Assembly (NCBI GenBank): GCA_030917145.1
Contig: JAUPVJ010000043.1
Location: 1-13,615 of the forward strand
Source of the DNA: Patescibacteria group bacterium
Lineage (GTDB): Bacteria; Patescibacteriota; Minisyncoccia; Phycocordibacterales; CAIRYW01
Length of the DNA: 13,615 nt
Direction of reading: 5' to 3'
Shown here: positions 6,484 to 12,520 of the stretch, piece after piece
How the letters are laid out: each line of letters begins with the position of its first letter
Position numbering within the stretch: the stretch's first letter is position 1
Translations under genes and position numbers: made by a program
Notes under the pieces: model-generated
The model's database searches: none
Seen by the model: only the letters and a program-made list of their open reading frames with translations
What the model was told of the DNA's origin: nothing

Positions 6484-8336
6484 TCTGTGCTCAAAATCTT
6501 CTTTAAAACCTCTTCGGGAACTTCAGAAACTTTTTCTTCAACTCTCTCCTTTTTTACAACTTCTGGTTTTTTTTCTTCTTTTGGAAGCTCCTTAACTGTA
6601 TCACTTTGCCCACCATGGTGCTCTTCATTTTTCAGTGGATCAGAAAAGTTTTCTCCAGTAAGTGACGCAAGTGCTTTTCGTAGTTCCGACAAATGTTCTT
6701 CGGTGGGAGCTTTTTTTTCTTTAGTAGATTCGATTTTTCCTGTTTGACGCAAATAACTTAAAGAAACCGCTTTTCGAAGAGCGTTTTCTCTTTCGTTTGC
6801 AGCTTCTCTTTTTGATTTATCGAAATGAGGTTTTGGTGTGTGATCCCTTGGTCTACTGTCTGATCGATAATCCCCTCTTCCTTCATCTCTGTGATGTGAA
6901 GATGAAGCTCTAGAATCTCCATTTGAAGTTCTAGGTCTTAGCTCCTCTCTTTTACCTCCACCGTGCTGAAGGACTGCTTCAAGAGCAGATTCAATCGGAC
7001 TCATTTTTTTAGCACCAAAACTTTTTTTACTATTTTCACCTTCATGAGTTTCTTCGTGCCATTTTCTGATTTCTTCTTCGATTTGAGCGCGAGGTCGAGC
7101 AAAAACTCTTCGAGATTCATTTAAGATAATTTCTCTGAAAGATTCTTTTGGTGCAGGGATTGGTGGAAGAGTGGTTGCAGAAAAAGGTCTCGAAGACACA
7201 CCATCGATCATAAGTTTGAGGTAAATTTGTGCAAACCCTAAACTTACTAAATCTTCAGTTGTAAAATACGGTGCGTATTCTTTTTCTAAAACTTCTGCGT
7301 CGTACGCCCCAACTCGAAATGTGATCATAGTACCCACGTTTCCAAAAATAGCAGCTCGTACTTCTTCAGTCATTTGCTCAATATACTGGTGAGCCACAAC
7401 CAGGTTCAATCTATACTTTCGAGCTTCAGATAAAATGTCGGCAAAACTCTCGTTTGCAAAGTTTTGAAACTCGTCTACAAAAAGATAAAAGTTTGGCAAC
7501 TTATTTAGTTCGGACTCTCGCAAATCCGCACGACTCATAGCAGCAAGGTAAATTTTTGTAATGAGCATTCCACCAAGAAGGTTTGCATTCGCTTCCCCCA
7601 CTCTCCCTTTTGAAAGGTTAATGATGATTATCTTTCTATCATCCATCATCTTTCGAATGTCGAAAGTAGATTTTGGTTGACCGATAATGTTTCGAATCAA
7701 AGGATTTGAAATAAACTGTCCAATTTTATTTTGGATCGCAGCTCCCGCTTCCTGCATGTACTTTGGACCATACTTTGCAAATTCATCTACCCAAAAACTT
7801 TTCACCGATGGATCAGTGATGTGAGCAATTACTTTGTTTCGATAACCTTCATCAGCAAGCATTCGGTTTACTCCGATAATTGTAGAATCTGGATATTCTA
7901 AAAGTGCTAAAAGAATATTATTTAAAATATATTCCATTCGAGCGCTCCATGCGTCTACCCAAATCTTTTTAAAAGCAGACATTAGTCCATTTGCTACAAG
8001 ATGTCTTTTGTCAGGACCCACATCTTCAAGTACGTTAAAAGAGACTGGGTAGTCAAGGTCAAAAGGTGCAAAATAAAGCACATCGTTGATGCGCTCTTTT
8101 GGAACATAGTCCAAAAGAAGATCTGCGGTTTTTCCGTGAGGATCGATGAAAGCCAAAGAGTGTCCATCTTGAATATCTTGGATTGCAAGATTTTCAAGAA
8201 GAGTAGATTTTCCCATACCTGTTTTTCCAATGATATAGGTGTGCCGAGAGCGGTCTTTTATTTTGATACCAAAACGAATGCATTTGTTTCGCGCATCTGT
8301 TTCAGCAAAATATATTACTTTATTAGGATCTTCCAT
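6480..8336 (-). CDS. TraD/VirD4-like type IV secretion ATPase (TraM-recognition type), soluble
   Basis: A 618-residue hexameric-type DNA-translocase or coupling ATPase. Walker A is GKTGMGKST at 37-45, a DPHGKT segment follows at 65-70, Walker B is FYLFVDEFQNF at 283-293, and an arginine-finger/sensor region includes VVAHQY at 313-318. EVRAAIFGNVGTMITFRVG at 325-343 is typical of the TraG/TraD C-terminal ATPase half. Family members couple DNA or protein substrates to type IV secretion or pilus machinery using ATP. There is no N-terminal membrane anchor, unlike classical TraD. Residues from about 440 to the end are low-complexity, rich in Glu, Arg, Lys, His and Ser, and probably disordered. Such genes are usual in Patescibacteria chromosomes and may serve type IV pili or competence rather than conjugation. 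The ATG follows a heptanucleotide array, and the stop overlaps the next start (ATGA). Confidence 0.88.
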   Translation of the reverse strand: MEDPNKVIYFAETDARNKCIRFGIKIKDRSRHTYIIGKTGMGKSTLLENLAIQDIQDGHSLAFIDPHGKTADLLLDYVPKERINDVLYFAPFDLDYPVSFNVLEDVGPDKRHLVANGLMSAFKKIWVDAWSARMEYILNNILLALLEYPDSTIIGVNRMLADEGYRNKVIAHITDPSVKSFWVDEFAKYGPKYMQEAGAAIQNKIGQFISNPLIRNIIGQPKSTFDIRKMMDDRKIIIINLSKGRVGEANANLLGGMLITKIYLAAMSRADLRESELNKLPNFYLFVDEFQNFANESFADILSEARKYRLNLVVAHQYIEQMTEEVRAAIFGNVGTMITFRVGAYDAEVLEKEYAPYFTTEDLVSLGFAQIYLKLMIDGVSSRPFSATTLPPIPAPKESFREIILNESRRVFARPRAQIEEEIRKWHEETHEGENSKKSFGAKKMSPIESALEAVLQHGGGKREELRPRTSNGDSRASSSHHRDEGRGDYRSDSRPRDHTPKPHFDKSKREAANERENALRKAVSLSYLRQTGKIESTKEKKAPTEEHLSELRKALASLTGENFSDPLKNEEHHGGQSDTVKELPKEEKKPEVVKKERVEEKVSEVPEEVLKKILSTE

Positions 8337-8337
8337 G

Positions 8338-8378
8338 AGTATAAGTATAAAGTATTTAGTATTTAGTATCTAGTATAA
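8338..8378. repeat. Heptanucleotide tandem array (AGTATNN) before the ATPase gene
   Basis: On the plus strand the run reads AGTATA, AGTATAA, AGTATTT, AGTATTT, AGTATCT and AGTATAA, that is five 7-bp units plus one 6-bp unit with an invariant AGTAT. On the minus strand each unit contains ATACT, and three form the -10-like hexamer TATACT. The copy at 8344-8349 ends exactly 7 nt before the ATG at 8336. The array occupies half of the 80-bp gap to the GNAT-like gene. Confidence 0.8.
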
Positions 8379-8390
8379 AATATCGGACAT

Positions 8391-8417
8391 AAAAAATAGC
8401 GAGAAAAAATTCTCGCT
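8391..8417 (-). terminator. Rho-independent terminator of the GNAT-like gene
   Basis: On the minus strand an 8-bp stem AGCGAGAA/TTCTCGCT (8398-8417) with loop TTTT is followed by ATTTTTT (8391-8397). The last base of the TAA stop codon (8417-8419) is the first base of the stem. Confidence 0.85.
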
Positions 8418-8875
8418 TACGCACTATTCAGACTCAGCCTCAAGCGAGTCGTTGGCTTTTCTCTGAAACCTTGTCTTTCTAGCACTTTGCAAATTGCAGA
8501 TGTTTGCGGCCTATTGAAACCAAGAGAGACATCAATGCGAAAGTAACGATCTTTCTTAGCGCGATCCACAAGAAGACTCACCAAGCCACCGAGTACTGCT
8601 TCAACGTGAGATTCGTCAACAGACGTGTACATAGTATGAATGGAACCATCTCCCCGAAGAGATAGCTTGTTCATTTGATCCATCATGGCAACCCCGACGA
8701 TTCGCCCACCAATTTCAGCCACCGCAACCACGTAACGGTTTAAGATGAGAATCAACTCATCCACCGTCAGAGGATCTGATTTGCTGTGGAGAGACTTCAT
8801 CAAAGTGTTGATTTCATCAACCACTTTCTGGTCAGACCAAGCAAGAAAACGAAAAGACAATTCTAAAGAGCTCAT
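8417..8875 (-). CDS. GNAT-like acetyltransferase fold protein
   Basis: A 152-residue protein with the length and order of a GNAT domain: an N-terminal alpha region (DQKVVDEINTLMKSLH), the paired strands VVAVAEIGGRIVGVAMM at about 49-65, a strand with IHTMYTSVDES, a long helix (AVLGGLVSLLVDRAKKD), and the C-terminal NRPQTSAICKVLERQGF, which resembles the usual N-x-A-x-x-x-Y-x-x-x-GF. GNAT enzymes move acetyl from acetyl-CoA to amines. The canonical Q/R-x-x-G-x-G/A pyrophosphate loop is not clear: the equivalent SHVEAVLGGL is degenerate, so activity is uncertain. The gene stands alone, with a good promoter just upstream and a terminator at its stop, and is visibly GC-richer than its neighbours. 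AAGG about 7 nt before the ATG is the nearest thing to a ribosome site. Confidence 0.6.
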   Translation of the reverse strand: MSSLELSFRFLAWSDQKVVDEINTLMKSLHSKSDPLTVDELILILNRYVVAVAEIGGRIVGVAMMDQMNKLSLRGDGSIHTMYTSVDESHVEAVLGGLVSLLVDRAKKDRYFRIDVSLGFNRPQTSAICKVLERQGFREKPTTRLRLSLNSA

Positions 8876-8884
8876 AAGAGCCTT

Positions 8885-8912
8885 ACCTTACAACAAAGTA
8901 GTTTTTTGTCAA
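8885..8912 (-). promoter_or_regulatory. Promoter of the GNAT-like gene
   Basis: A perfect -35 TTGACA (8907-8912 on the minus strand) is followed after 16 bp by TAAGGT (8885-8890), which keeps the TA...T of a -10. The ATG is at 8875. The -35 shares its first bases with the T-tract of the upstream terminator, a very compact terminator-promoter join. Confidence 0.6.
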
Positions 8913-8939
8913 AAAAAATAACACAACATCGGTTGTGTT
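8911..8939 (-). terminator. Rho-independent terminator of the 61-residue gene
   Basis: On the minus strand AACACAAC/GTTGTGTT forms an 8-bp stem with loop CGAT (8920-8939), then ATTTTTTTT (8911-8919). It starts directly after the TAA at 8940-8942. Confidence 0.85.
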
Positions 8940-9125
8940 TTAGAAAGCGCCGTCGAGACACGCCAAAGCGTCCCAAACCCTTCCTTCTTTTTTTGCCAAT
9001 TGCCTGCGTCGATCTATCTCAGCATAAACCGGAGCTTGTGCAATCCTTTGCATTTCCAATTCTGGACCAGCTTCAGTGATCAGCTGTCTCAAAAGCTCCA
9101 TGTTGGTCATTCGTCCGTAGTTCAT
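8940..9125 (-). CDS. Small hypothetical protein, 61 residues
   Basis: I do not recognise this protein. It is predicted to be soluble and mainly helical (LLRQLITEAGPELEMQRIAQAPVYAEIDRRRQLAKKEG), has a near-balanced charge and ends WDALACLDGAF. The start is ATG at 9123-9125; ATG codons at residues 6 and 9 are alternatives, and none has a clear Shine-Dalgarno site. The gene is bounded downstream by its own terminator, and upstream by a TATACT box between arms of an inverted repeat. It is GC-richer than the surrounding genes. The dedicated promoter and terminator support it as a real monocistronic gene. No function can be assigned. Confidence 0.6.
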   Translation of the reverse strand: MNYGRMTNMELLRQLITEAGPELEMQRIAQAPVYAEIDRRRQLAKKEGRVWDALACLDGAF

Positions 9126-9128
9126 ACC

Positions 9129-9150
9129 AAAAATCAGTATATAGATTTTT
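9129..9150 (-). promoter_or_regulatory. TATACT -10 box inside an inverted repeat
   Basis: On the minus strand AAAAATC (9144-9150) and GATTTTT (9129-9135) are perfect 7-bp inverted arms around TATATACT, which contains TATACT at 9136-9141. A TTGCAT 16 bp upstream is a poor -35. The hexamer ends 10 nt before the ATG at 9125, so the leader would be very short. The arms could be an operator, or a weak terminator for the hydrolase gene. Confidence 0.4.
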
Positions 9151-10315
9151 ACTCCTTATGCAACGCACTTGGAGTGTAGTTGTTTCCTGCGTCCCAAAGC
9201 AACCAACACTTAAGTCCCACAGCGTAAGTAGAGTCAATTTGGGCTCGAACCATCGCAGGTGTATAAGTTGCCCCTAAATCAAAATCTTGAAGCCAAGGAC
9301 AAAGCTTATCTGGGGTTGTTGAAGCATTGTTTGCTTTTGCGACAGCTCCCGCCATTGCGATTTTTATAACCTCTCCAGGACTTGCGGCTGGATTTTGAAA
9401 TCCGTGCCAAGTTTTTGGATAGTGCGACGGATAAACCATCGGGTAAACATAATCAAAATATTTTAATGCTGGTTCTAATTTTTGCCCAATATTTAAATCG
9501 TCACTGTTTGTAGTAGTCATACCAAACAAATCTCCAGAAATAATCGGTTTGTCTTGAGGAATATTTTCTCGTAGATGTTTAAAAAATCTTTCAAGGTTTG
9601 CTACTTTTGTAGTTGACGCCGGACTTTGTGAAAACCAAATGTTTGTCATATCTCCGTCAGACGGATATCGAATATAATCAAAATTGATTTCATCAAATCC
9701 ATCATCATGTGCTTTTTTTGCAAGAGTAACCATGTGATCCCAATAAGGCGTTGCTCCTACATCGATAAAAGAAAGCCCTTTGCGATCTTTCCAAATTGTT
9801 CCATCTTTCTTTTTCACAGCGAGATCTGGGTGAGCTTTCACATATGTTGAATCTTGAAAAACAGTTACTCGCCCGATTACATAAATTCCTCTTGCATGTA
9901 AATTTTCTAAAAGTTCTTTCATGTCACGCACAAAACAACTTGAATTTTTTACAAACCCCAGAAGCTCAGTGTCATAAGAAACCATTCCTGTGTAATCTTT
10001 TATATCAATCACAATTGAGTTGATTTCTGTGTCATCAATCATCTTAGCCAACCTTTCACGCCAAGACGGAGTACCCGCCACACAAGAAGTCATGTAAATA
10101 GCTTTCATCATCTCTGGGCGTTTTACATGATTGGCTTTTTTTACTTCAATTACTGACGCTTCAGTCTTTACCGCGACAGTTTCTTCTGCGTAAAGATCTT
10201 CTGGCTTAGCACTAGAGTAAGTAACCGCTAAAATTTGAGGCAGTAGAAAAAATGCGAGTAAAAAAAGTGTTCCGATTACAAAAAGTGCTAGAAAAATTTT
10301 TTTATAAATATTCAT
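9149..10315 (-). CDS. Membrane-anchored putative glycoside hydrolase, DUF4015 family
   Basis: A 388-residue protein with a single hydrophobic anchor at about 6-31 (no obvious signal peptidase site), a linker to about 66, then a TIM-barrel domain. Barrel signposts are MKAIYMTS at 70-77, IVIDIKDYTG at 101-110, ARGIYVIGRVTVFQD at 141-155, the acidic signature DEINFDYIRYPSDG at 208-221, and DYVYPMVYPSHY further on. This matches the putative glycoside hydrolase family DUF4015 (GH13-related), whose substrates are poorly known. The domain would face the outside and may act on envelope or extracellular glycans. Its ATG overlaps the TAA of the preceding gene by one base (TAATG), so translation is likely coupled. 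Confidence 0.88.
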   Translation of the reverse strand: MNIYKKIFLALFVIGTLFLLAFFLLPQILAVTYSSAKPEDLYAEETVAVKTEASVIEVKKANHVKRPEMMKAIYMTSCVAGTPSWRERLAKMIDDTEINSIVIDIKDYTGMVSYDTELLGFVKNSSCFVRDMKELLENLHARGIYVIGRVTVFQDSTYVKAHPDLAVKKKDGTIWKDRKGLSFIDVGATPYWDHMVTLAKKAHDDGFDEINFDYIRYPSDGDMTNIWFSQSPASTTKVANLERFFKHLRENIPQDKPIISGDLFGMTTTNSDDLNIGQKLEPALKYFDYVYPMVYPSHYPKTWHGFQNPAASPGEVIKIAMAGAVAKANNASTTPDKLCPWLQDFDLGATYTPAMVRAQIDSTYAVGLKCWLLWDAGNNYTPSALHKE

Positions 10316-10572
10316 TAAATACTTGCTTCAAATACTTGAGATTCTTTTTTTTCTTCTGGGTGAGATTCAATAAAACTTCGTGTTGCTAAATCTTTTTCTT
10401 CTTTCTCTCTTTCGATTCTTCTCTTCTTTTCAAGTGAGCCGAGAGCAAACCACAAAACTACTCCGCCTAAAATAATTGTAGCTATAGTTTTTATTGATGT
10501 CGGAAAACCGCTTAAAGGTACAAGGAGAATAAGGATTCCAATCACACATTCAGTTTTGTCTCTATTTATCAT
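10315..10572 (-). CDS. Small membrane protein with charged C-terminal tail
   Basis: An 85-residue protein I do not recognise. Hydrophobic stretches at about 9-24 and 29-47 are probably two membrane spans joined by a short turn. The C-terminal part (EKKRRIEREKEEKDLATRSF) is strongly charged and probably a cytoplasmic helix or coiled coil. The ATG at 10570-10572 lies inside the 3' end of rsmI (11-bp overlap), and the stop overlaps the hydrolase start by one base, which makes it a tightly coupled operon member. No Shine-Dalgarno site is seen. It could be a partner of the membrane-anchored hydrolase, by position only. Confidence 0.7.
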   Translation of the reverse strand: MINRDKTECVIGILILLVPLSGFPTSIKTIATIILGGVVLWFALGSLEKKRRIEREKEEKDLATRSFIESHPEEKKESQVFEASI

Positions 10573-11290
10573 ATTTATCTGTTTCTTCTTTTGTTAATTT
10601 TTCTCTGTCATTATAATCGTCAAATACCATAACTACAAATTCCCCTCTTTGTTTGTTTTTGTCCTCCTCTAAAATTTGGAGCAACTCCTCTGCGCTTCCG
10701 GAGACAAACTCCTCAAAAATTTTAGTAAGCTCCCGAGCAATTGTGACTTTTCTTTTTGGTGCAAATTTCTTTAACGATTCTAAAGTTTTTAAAATTCTGT
10801 GTGGAGATTCGTAAAAAACATAAACCCTCTCAGAGCTTCCAATTTCTTTAAACAAAGTCTCTCTCCCTTTTTTATGTGGTAAAAATCCTAAGAAAACAAA
10901 CTCTCCTCCTAAAATTCCACTTCCTGAAAACGCCGTAGTTAGAGCGCTAGCTCCTGGTATCGGAATTACTTTAATACCCGATGTCTCTTGTCTGATTGTT
11001 TTCACCAACAAGCTTCCTGGGTCCGATATCGCTGGAGTACCAGCATCTGTGACTAAAGCAATCTCTTTTCCCTCTTCCAAAAGCTCAATTACTCTGTCCG
11101 TACTTAATCCACTTTTTTGATCATTAAAAGTTGCTAATTTTTTATCTACAATCTCATAGTGATTTAGCAACTTCTTAGTCACACGGGTATCCTCACACAA
11201 AATCAAATCTACTTCTTTTAAAGTTCTGATTGCTCGAAGTGTGATGTCTTCAAGATTTCCGATTGGTGTTGCAACAATATACAAAGACAT
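10562..11290 (-). CDS. rsmI: 16S rRNA (cytidine-1402 2'-O)-methyltransferase RsmI
   Basis: RsmI uses SAM to methylate the ribose of C1402 in the 16S decoding centre. The 242-residue protein has the family's start LYIVATPIGNLEDIT (ATPIGN at 7-12), EDTR at 33-36, the SAM loop VTDAGTPAISDPG at 80-92, PGASALTTAFSGSG, FLPHKKGRE, and VYVFYESPHRI with TIARELTKIFEE. It is about 40 residues shorter than the E. coli enzyme and lacks most of the extra C-terminal region. Its target C1402 is present in the 16S segment of this window. It lies 3 nt after the PH-domain gene (TAA, ATT, ATG) and overlaps the next gene by 11 bp. Confidence 0.96.
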   Translation of the reverse strand: MSLYIVATPIGNLEDITLRAIRTLKEVDLILCEDTRVTKKLLNHYEIVDKKLATFNDQKSGLSTDRVIELLEEGKEIALVTDAGTPAISDPGSLLVKTIRQETSGIKVIPIPGASALTTAFSGSGILGGEFVFLGFLPHKKGRETLFKEIGSSERVYVFYESPHRILKTLESLKKFAPKRKVTIARELTKIFEEFVSGSAEELLQILEEDKNKQRGEFVVMVFDDYNDREKLTKEETDKYDK

Positions 11291-11293
11291 AAT

Positions 11294-11812
11294 TTAAATA
11301 TTTTTATCTTCCAAAGATTTGTGAACCACCTTGTAAATCACATCTTTAGCTTTTTCAGGATAATACACAGAACGCATTGTAAACTCTTTTACTGCTCCGG
11401 CGGTCTGAATTTCAATTGTTCCAAAATGAAGAAATGTACCAATCAAACCACCCACATGAGCTTTTATGTCCACCACACTTTCAAACCGCACTGTCGCAAC
11501 ATCTCTGTTGAAAAGTCCTCTTTGATCGATGTCGATAATGCGCTGATTTGTGATCACCCACACATCGAGCCTGTAGTCAGTCCACTCCACAAAGAAAATG
11601 ATCCACAAAAGTCCGAGCCACAAAGTATAGAAAAGTCCGGCAACTGAAACAGCTTGCTCAGTTAAACTCCCAAAAATCATCACAGTTAAAATTCCTCCTA
11701 AAATCAAAGGCACTACAGCCATCAAACAAAGAACAAGTCCCCATACAAAAAGATGAAACCAGTGTTTCCTTACTTCATATAAAATATTTTCTCCAGGTTG
11801 TAGTTCAATCAT
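11294..11812 (-). CDS. Membrane protein with bacterial PH (bPH2/YdbT-type) domain
   Basis: A 172-residue protein starting with the typical ENILYEVRKHW segment, then two membrane spans (about 19-47 and 55-76) and a C-terminal bPH2 domain (about 78-165). The domain's markers are YRLDVWVITNQRIIDIDQRGLFNRDVATV, VVDIKAHVGGLIGTFLHFGTIEIQTAG and FTMRSVYYPEKAKDVI. The domain faces the cytoplasm; its function is not well known, and related proteins act in membrane stress. It follows the 81-residue membrane protein by 3 nt and precedes rsmI by 3 nt, without Shine-Dalgarno sites, so the three are probably one operon. Confidence 0.85.
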   Translation of the reverse strand: MIELQPGENILYEVRKHWFHLFVWGLVLCLMAVVPLILGGILTVMIFGSLTEQAVSVAGLFYTLWLGLLWIIFFVEWTDYRLDVWVITNQRIIDIDQRGLFNRDVATVRFESVVDIKAHVGGLIGTFLHFGTIEIQTAGAVKEFTMRSVYYPEKAKDVIYKVVHKSLEDKNI

Positions 11813-11815
11813 TTT

Positions 11816-12061
11816 TTAAAGGTGTAATAAAAAAATAAGCGGTAAAATCAGAAAAAAAATCGCACCAACAAGGTAAAGGGAAGCCATGAATCCGATCTGA
11901 GTACGTCCAGGAATTTTGTAAGTGTGCCAGTGATAAAAAAGCGCAATCGTAACAAAGAACACCAAAACAACGTACGCGAGAAAAACTCCCCACATGATTT
12001 GCTTGGAAATAATTTCCCCACCGATCGTGCCGTTAATTATGTTATTAAAAATAGCTTCCAT
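11816..12061 (-). CDS. Small two-span membrane protein, first gene of the rsmI operon
   Basis: An 81-residue protein I do not recognise. Hydrophobic spans lie at about 22-45 and 58-80, joined by a short polar loop (WHTYKIPGRTQ); the N-terminal 20 residues are polar. Its ATG at 12059-12061 is preceded at 7 nt by TATACT, so it is the likely first gene of the minus-strand operon with the PH-domain gene (3 nt downstream) and rsmI. AAGG lies 2 nt before the ATG, too near for normal ribosome binding. An overlapping frame at 11805-11993 is a shadow. Confidence 0.7.
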   Translation of the reverse strand: MEAIFNNIINGTIGGEIISKQIMWGVFLAYVVLVFFVTIALFYHWHTYKIPGRTQIGFMASLYLVGAIFFLILPLIFLLHL

Positions 12062-12068
12062 GGCCTTA

Positions 12069-12097
12069 AGTATACAACGAAAAAAATTAAGTGTTTA
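12069..12097 (-). promoter_or_regulatory. Promoter of the rsmI operon
   Basis: On the minus strand TAAACA (12092-12097, four of six to TTGACA), 17 bp, then TATACT (12069-12074). The hexamer ends 7 nt before the ATG at 12061, so the transcript is predicted to be leaderless or nearly so. Confidence 0.55.
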
Positions 12098-12121
12098 GGA
12101 ATTTCAATCTTTGATTCACGT

Positions 12122-12153
12122 AAATAAAAATCCCCCTTTCGGGGGTTTTATTT
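12122..12153 (-). terminator. Terminator hairpin, repeat copy 1
   Basis: CCCCC/GGGGG stem with a GAAA loop on the minus strand, flanked by A-rich and T-rich arms that extend the pairing. It can act in both directions. Here it lies between the tRNA fragment and the rsmI-operon promoter. Confidence 0.75.
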
Positions 12154-12154
12154 G

Positions 12155-12191
12155 TGCGCGATCTTGGGATCGAACCAAGGACCTTTCGAGT
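12155..12191 (-). pseudogene. 3' half of tRNA-Ile (fragment)
   Basis: Thirty-seven bases identical to the 3' half of the intact tRNA-Ile at 12438-12511: two loop bases after the anticodon, the anticodon 3' strand TCGAA, the variable loop, the complete T arm, the acceptor 3' strand ATCGCGC and discriminator A. The 5' half is missing; instead a hairpin (12192-12215) abuts it. It cannot fold as a tRNA. Confidence 0.85.
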
Positions 12192-12404
12192 GAAAAAGTG
12201 TAGAAACACTTTTTCAAGACCTTTTGAGATCTTTTTAAAAAATTATGTACTTAGTGCGCGATCTTGGGAATCTCCTTCACCTCTCGTCGTGTCGTCACAC
12301 TCCTCGGGCTAGGCACCACCTCACTTGTTTCGATTACTATCGAAACATAGTTCCGGTGTTCGATCCCAAGACGTAAGAAAAACACTTTTCTTACTATCGC
12401 ACAC
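12192..12404. other. 213-bp hairpin-rich non-coding insert between tRNA-Ile repeats
   Basis: No plausible gene is present. The segment starts at the repeat junction with a 10-bp hairpin (GAAAAAGTGT/ACACTTTTTC, 12192-12215) and nearly ends with a 9-bp hairpin (GTAAGAAAA/TTTTCTTAC, 12373-12394); the two share an ACACTTTT core. A third copy of the tRNA 3' end, GTGCGCGATCTTGGGA, is at 12254-12269, and an inverted partial copy of the T arm, GTTCGATCCCAAGA, at 12358-12371. As a result 12254-12404 folds on itself: GTGCGCGAT with ATCGCACAC (8 of 9 pairs), CTTGGGA with TCCCAAG, and an internal 9-bp hairpin TGTTTCGAT/ATCGAAACA (12326-12347). The middle is GC-richer than its ends. It may be the remnant of an integrated element, a mini-element, or a structured RNA; no recombinase is seen. 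Confidence 0.7.
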
Positions 12405-12436
12405 AAATAAAAATCCCCCTTTCGGGGGTTTTATTT
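12405..12436 (-). terminator. Rho-independent terminator of tRNA-Ile
   Basis: On the minus strand CCCCC-GAAA-GGGGG (12415-12428), then ATTTTTATTT; the A-rich arm before the stem lengthens the pairing. It begins directly after the tRNA 3' end. Confidence 0.85.
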
Positions 12437-12474
12437 GTGCGCGATCTTGGGATCGAACCAAGGACCTTTCGAGT
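12405..12474. repeat. 70-bp direct repeat, copy 2 (terminator plus 3' half of intact tRNA-Ile)
   Basis: Partner of 12122-12191, with 70 of 70 bases identical. This copy is continuous with the tRNA 5' half, so it is the one that makes the working gene. In the integration model this end corresponds to the att site that rebuilds the tRNA. Confidence 0.9.
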
Positions 12475-12511
12475 ATCAGTCGAATGCTCTAGCCAGCTGA
12501 GCTAATCGCGC
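12438..12511 (-). tRNA. tRNA-Ile(GAU)
   Basis: A 74-base cloverleaf: acceptor GCGCGAT/ATCGCGC, D arm GCTC...GAGC, anticodon stem TTCGA/TCGAA with loop CTGATAC (anticodon GAT in DNA letters), variable loop AGGTC, T stem CTTGG/CCAAG with loop TTCGATC, and discriminator A. It reads AUC/AUU codons. CCA is not encoded (the next bases are CAA), so a CCA-adding enzyme is needed. Although tRNA-Ile(GAU) is often in the 16S-23S spacer, here it has its own promoter and terminator and is separated from 16S by a protein gene and two terminators. Its 3' half is duplicated at 12155-12191. Confidence 0.98.
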
Positions 12512-12520
12512 GTACACAAC

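Larger units (their letters stand above)
12122..12191. repeat. 70-bp direct repeat, copy 1 (terminator plus tRNA-Ile 3' half)
   Basis: Identical base for base to 12405-12474, 283 bp away. The unit holds a C5/G5 hairpin terminator and the tRNA-Ile 3' half from anticodon-loop position 37 to the discriminator. Identity stops abruptly at both ends (12121 and 12192 differ from their partners). A repeat that begins in the anticodon loop and runs past the tRNA 3' end is what tRNA-targeting integrases leave as an attachment-site duplication. Confidence 0.9.

Noticed and set aside
6331..8378. Heptanucleotide runs as CRISPR or insertion-sequence ends
   Set aside because: Units are 7 bp with no spacers, and no inverted ends or transposase are present.
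10316..10340. Repeated AAGTATTT before the hydrolase start
   Set aside because: Two copies only, within coding sequence of the preceding gene (QVFEASI); it does not have a 7-bp period.
12192..12404. Group I intron in a tRNA anticodon loop
   Set aside because: The flanking fragment lacks a 5' tRNA half and I find no conserved P7/P3 core sequences; the length is also too short.
12122..12511. T-box riboswitch or CRISPR repeats near tRNA-Ile
   Set aside because: No T-box antiterminator motif is seen, and the repeats are two tRNA-derived copies without regular spacers.
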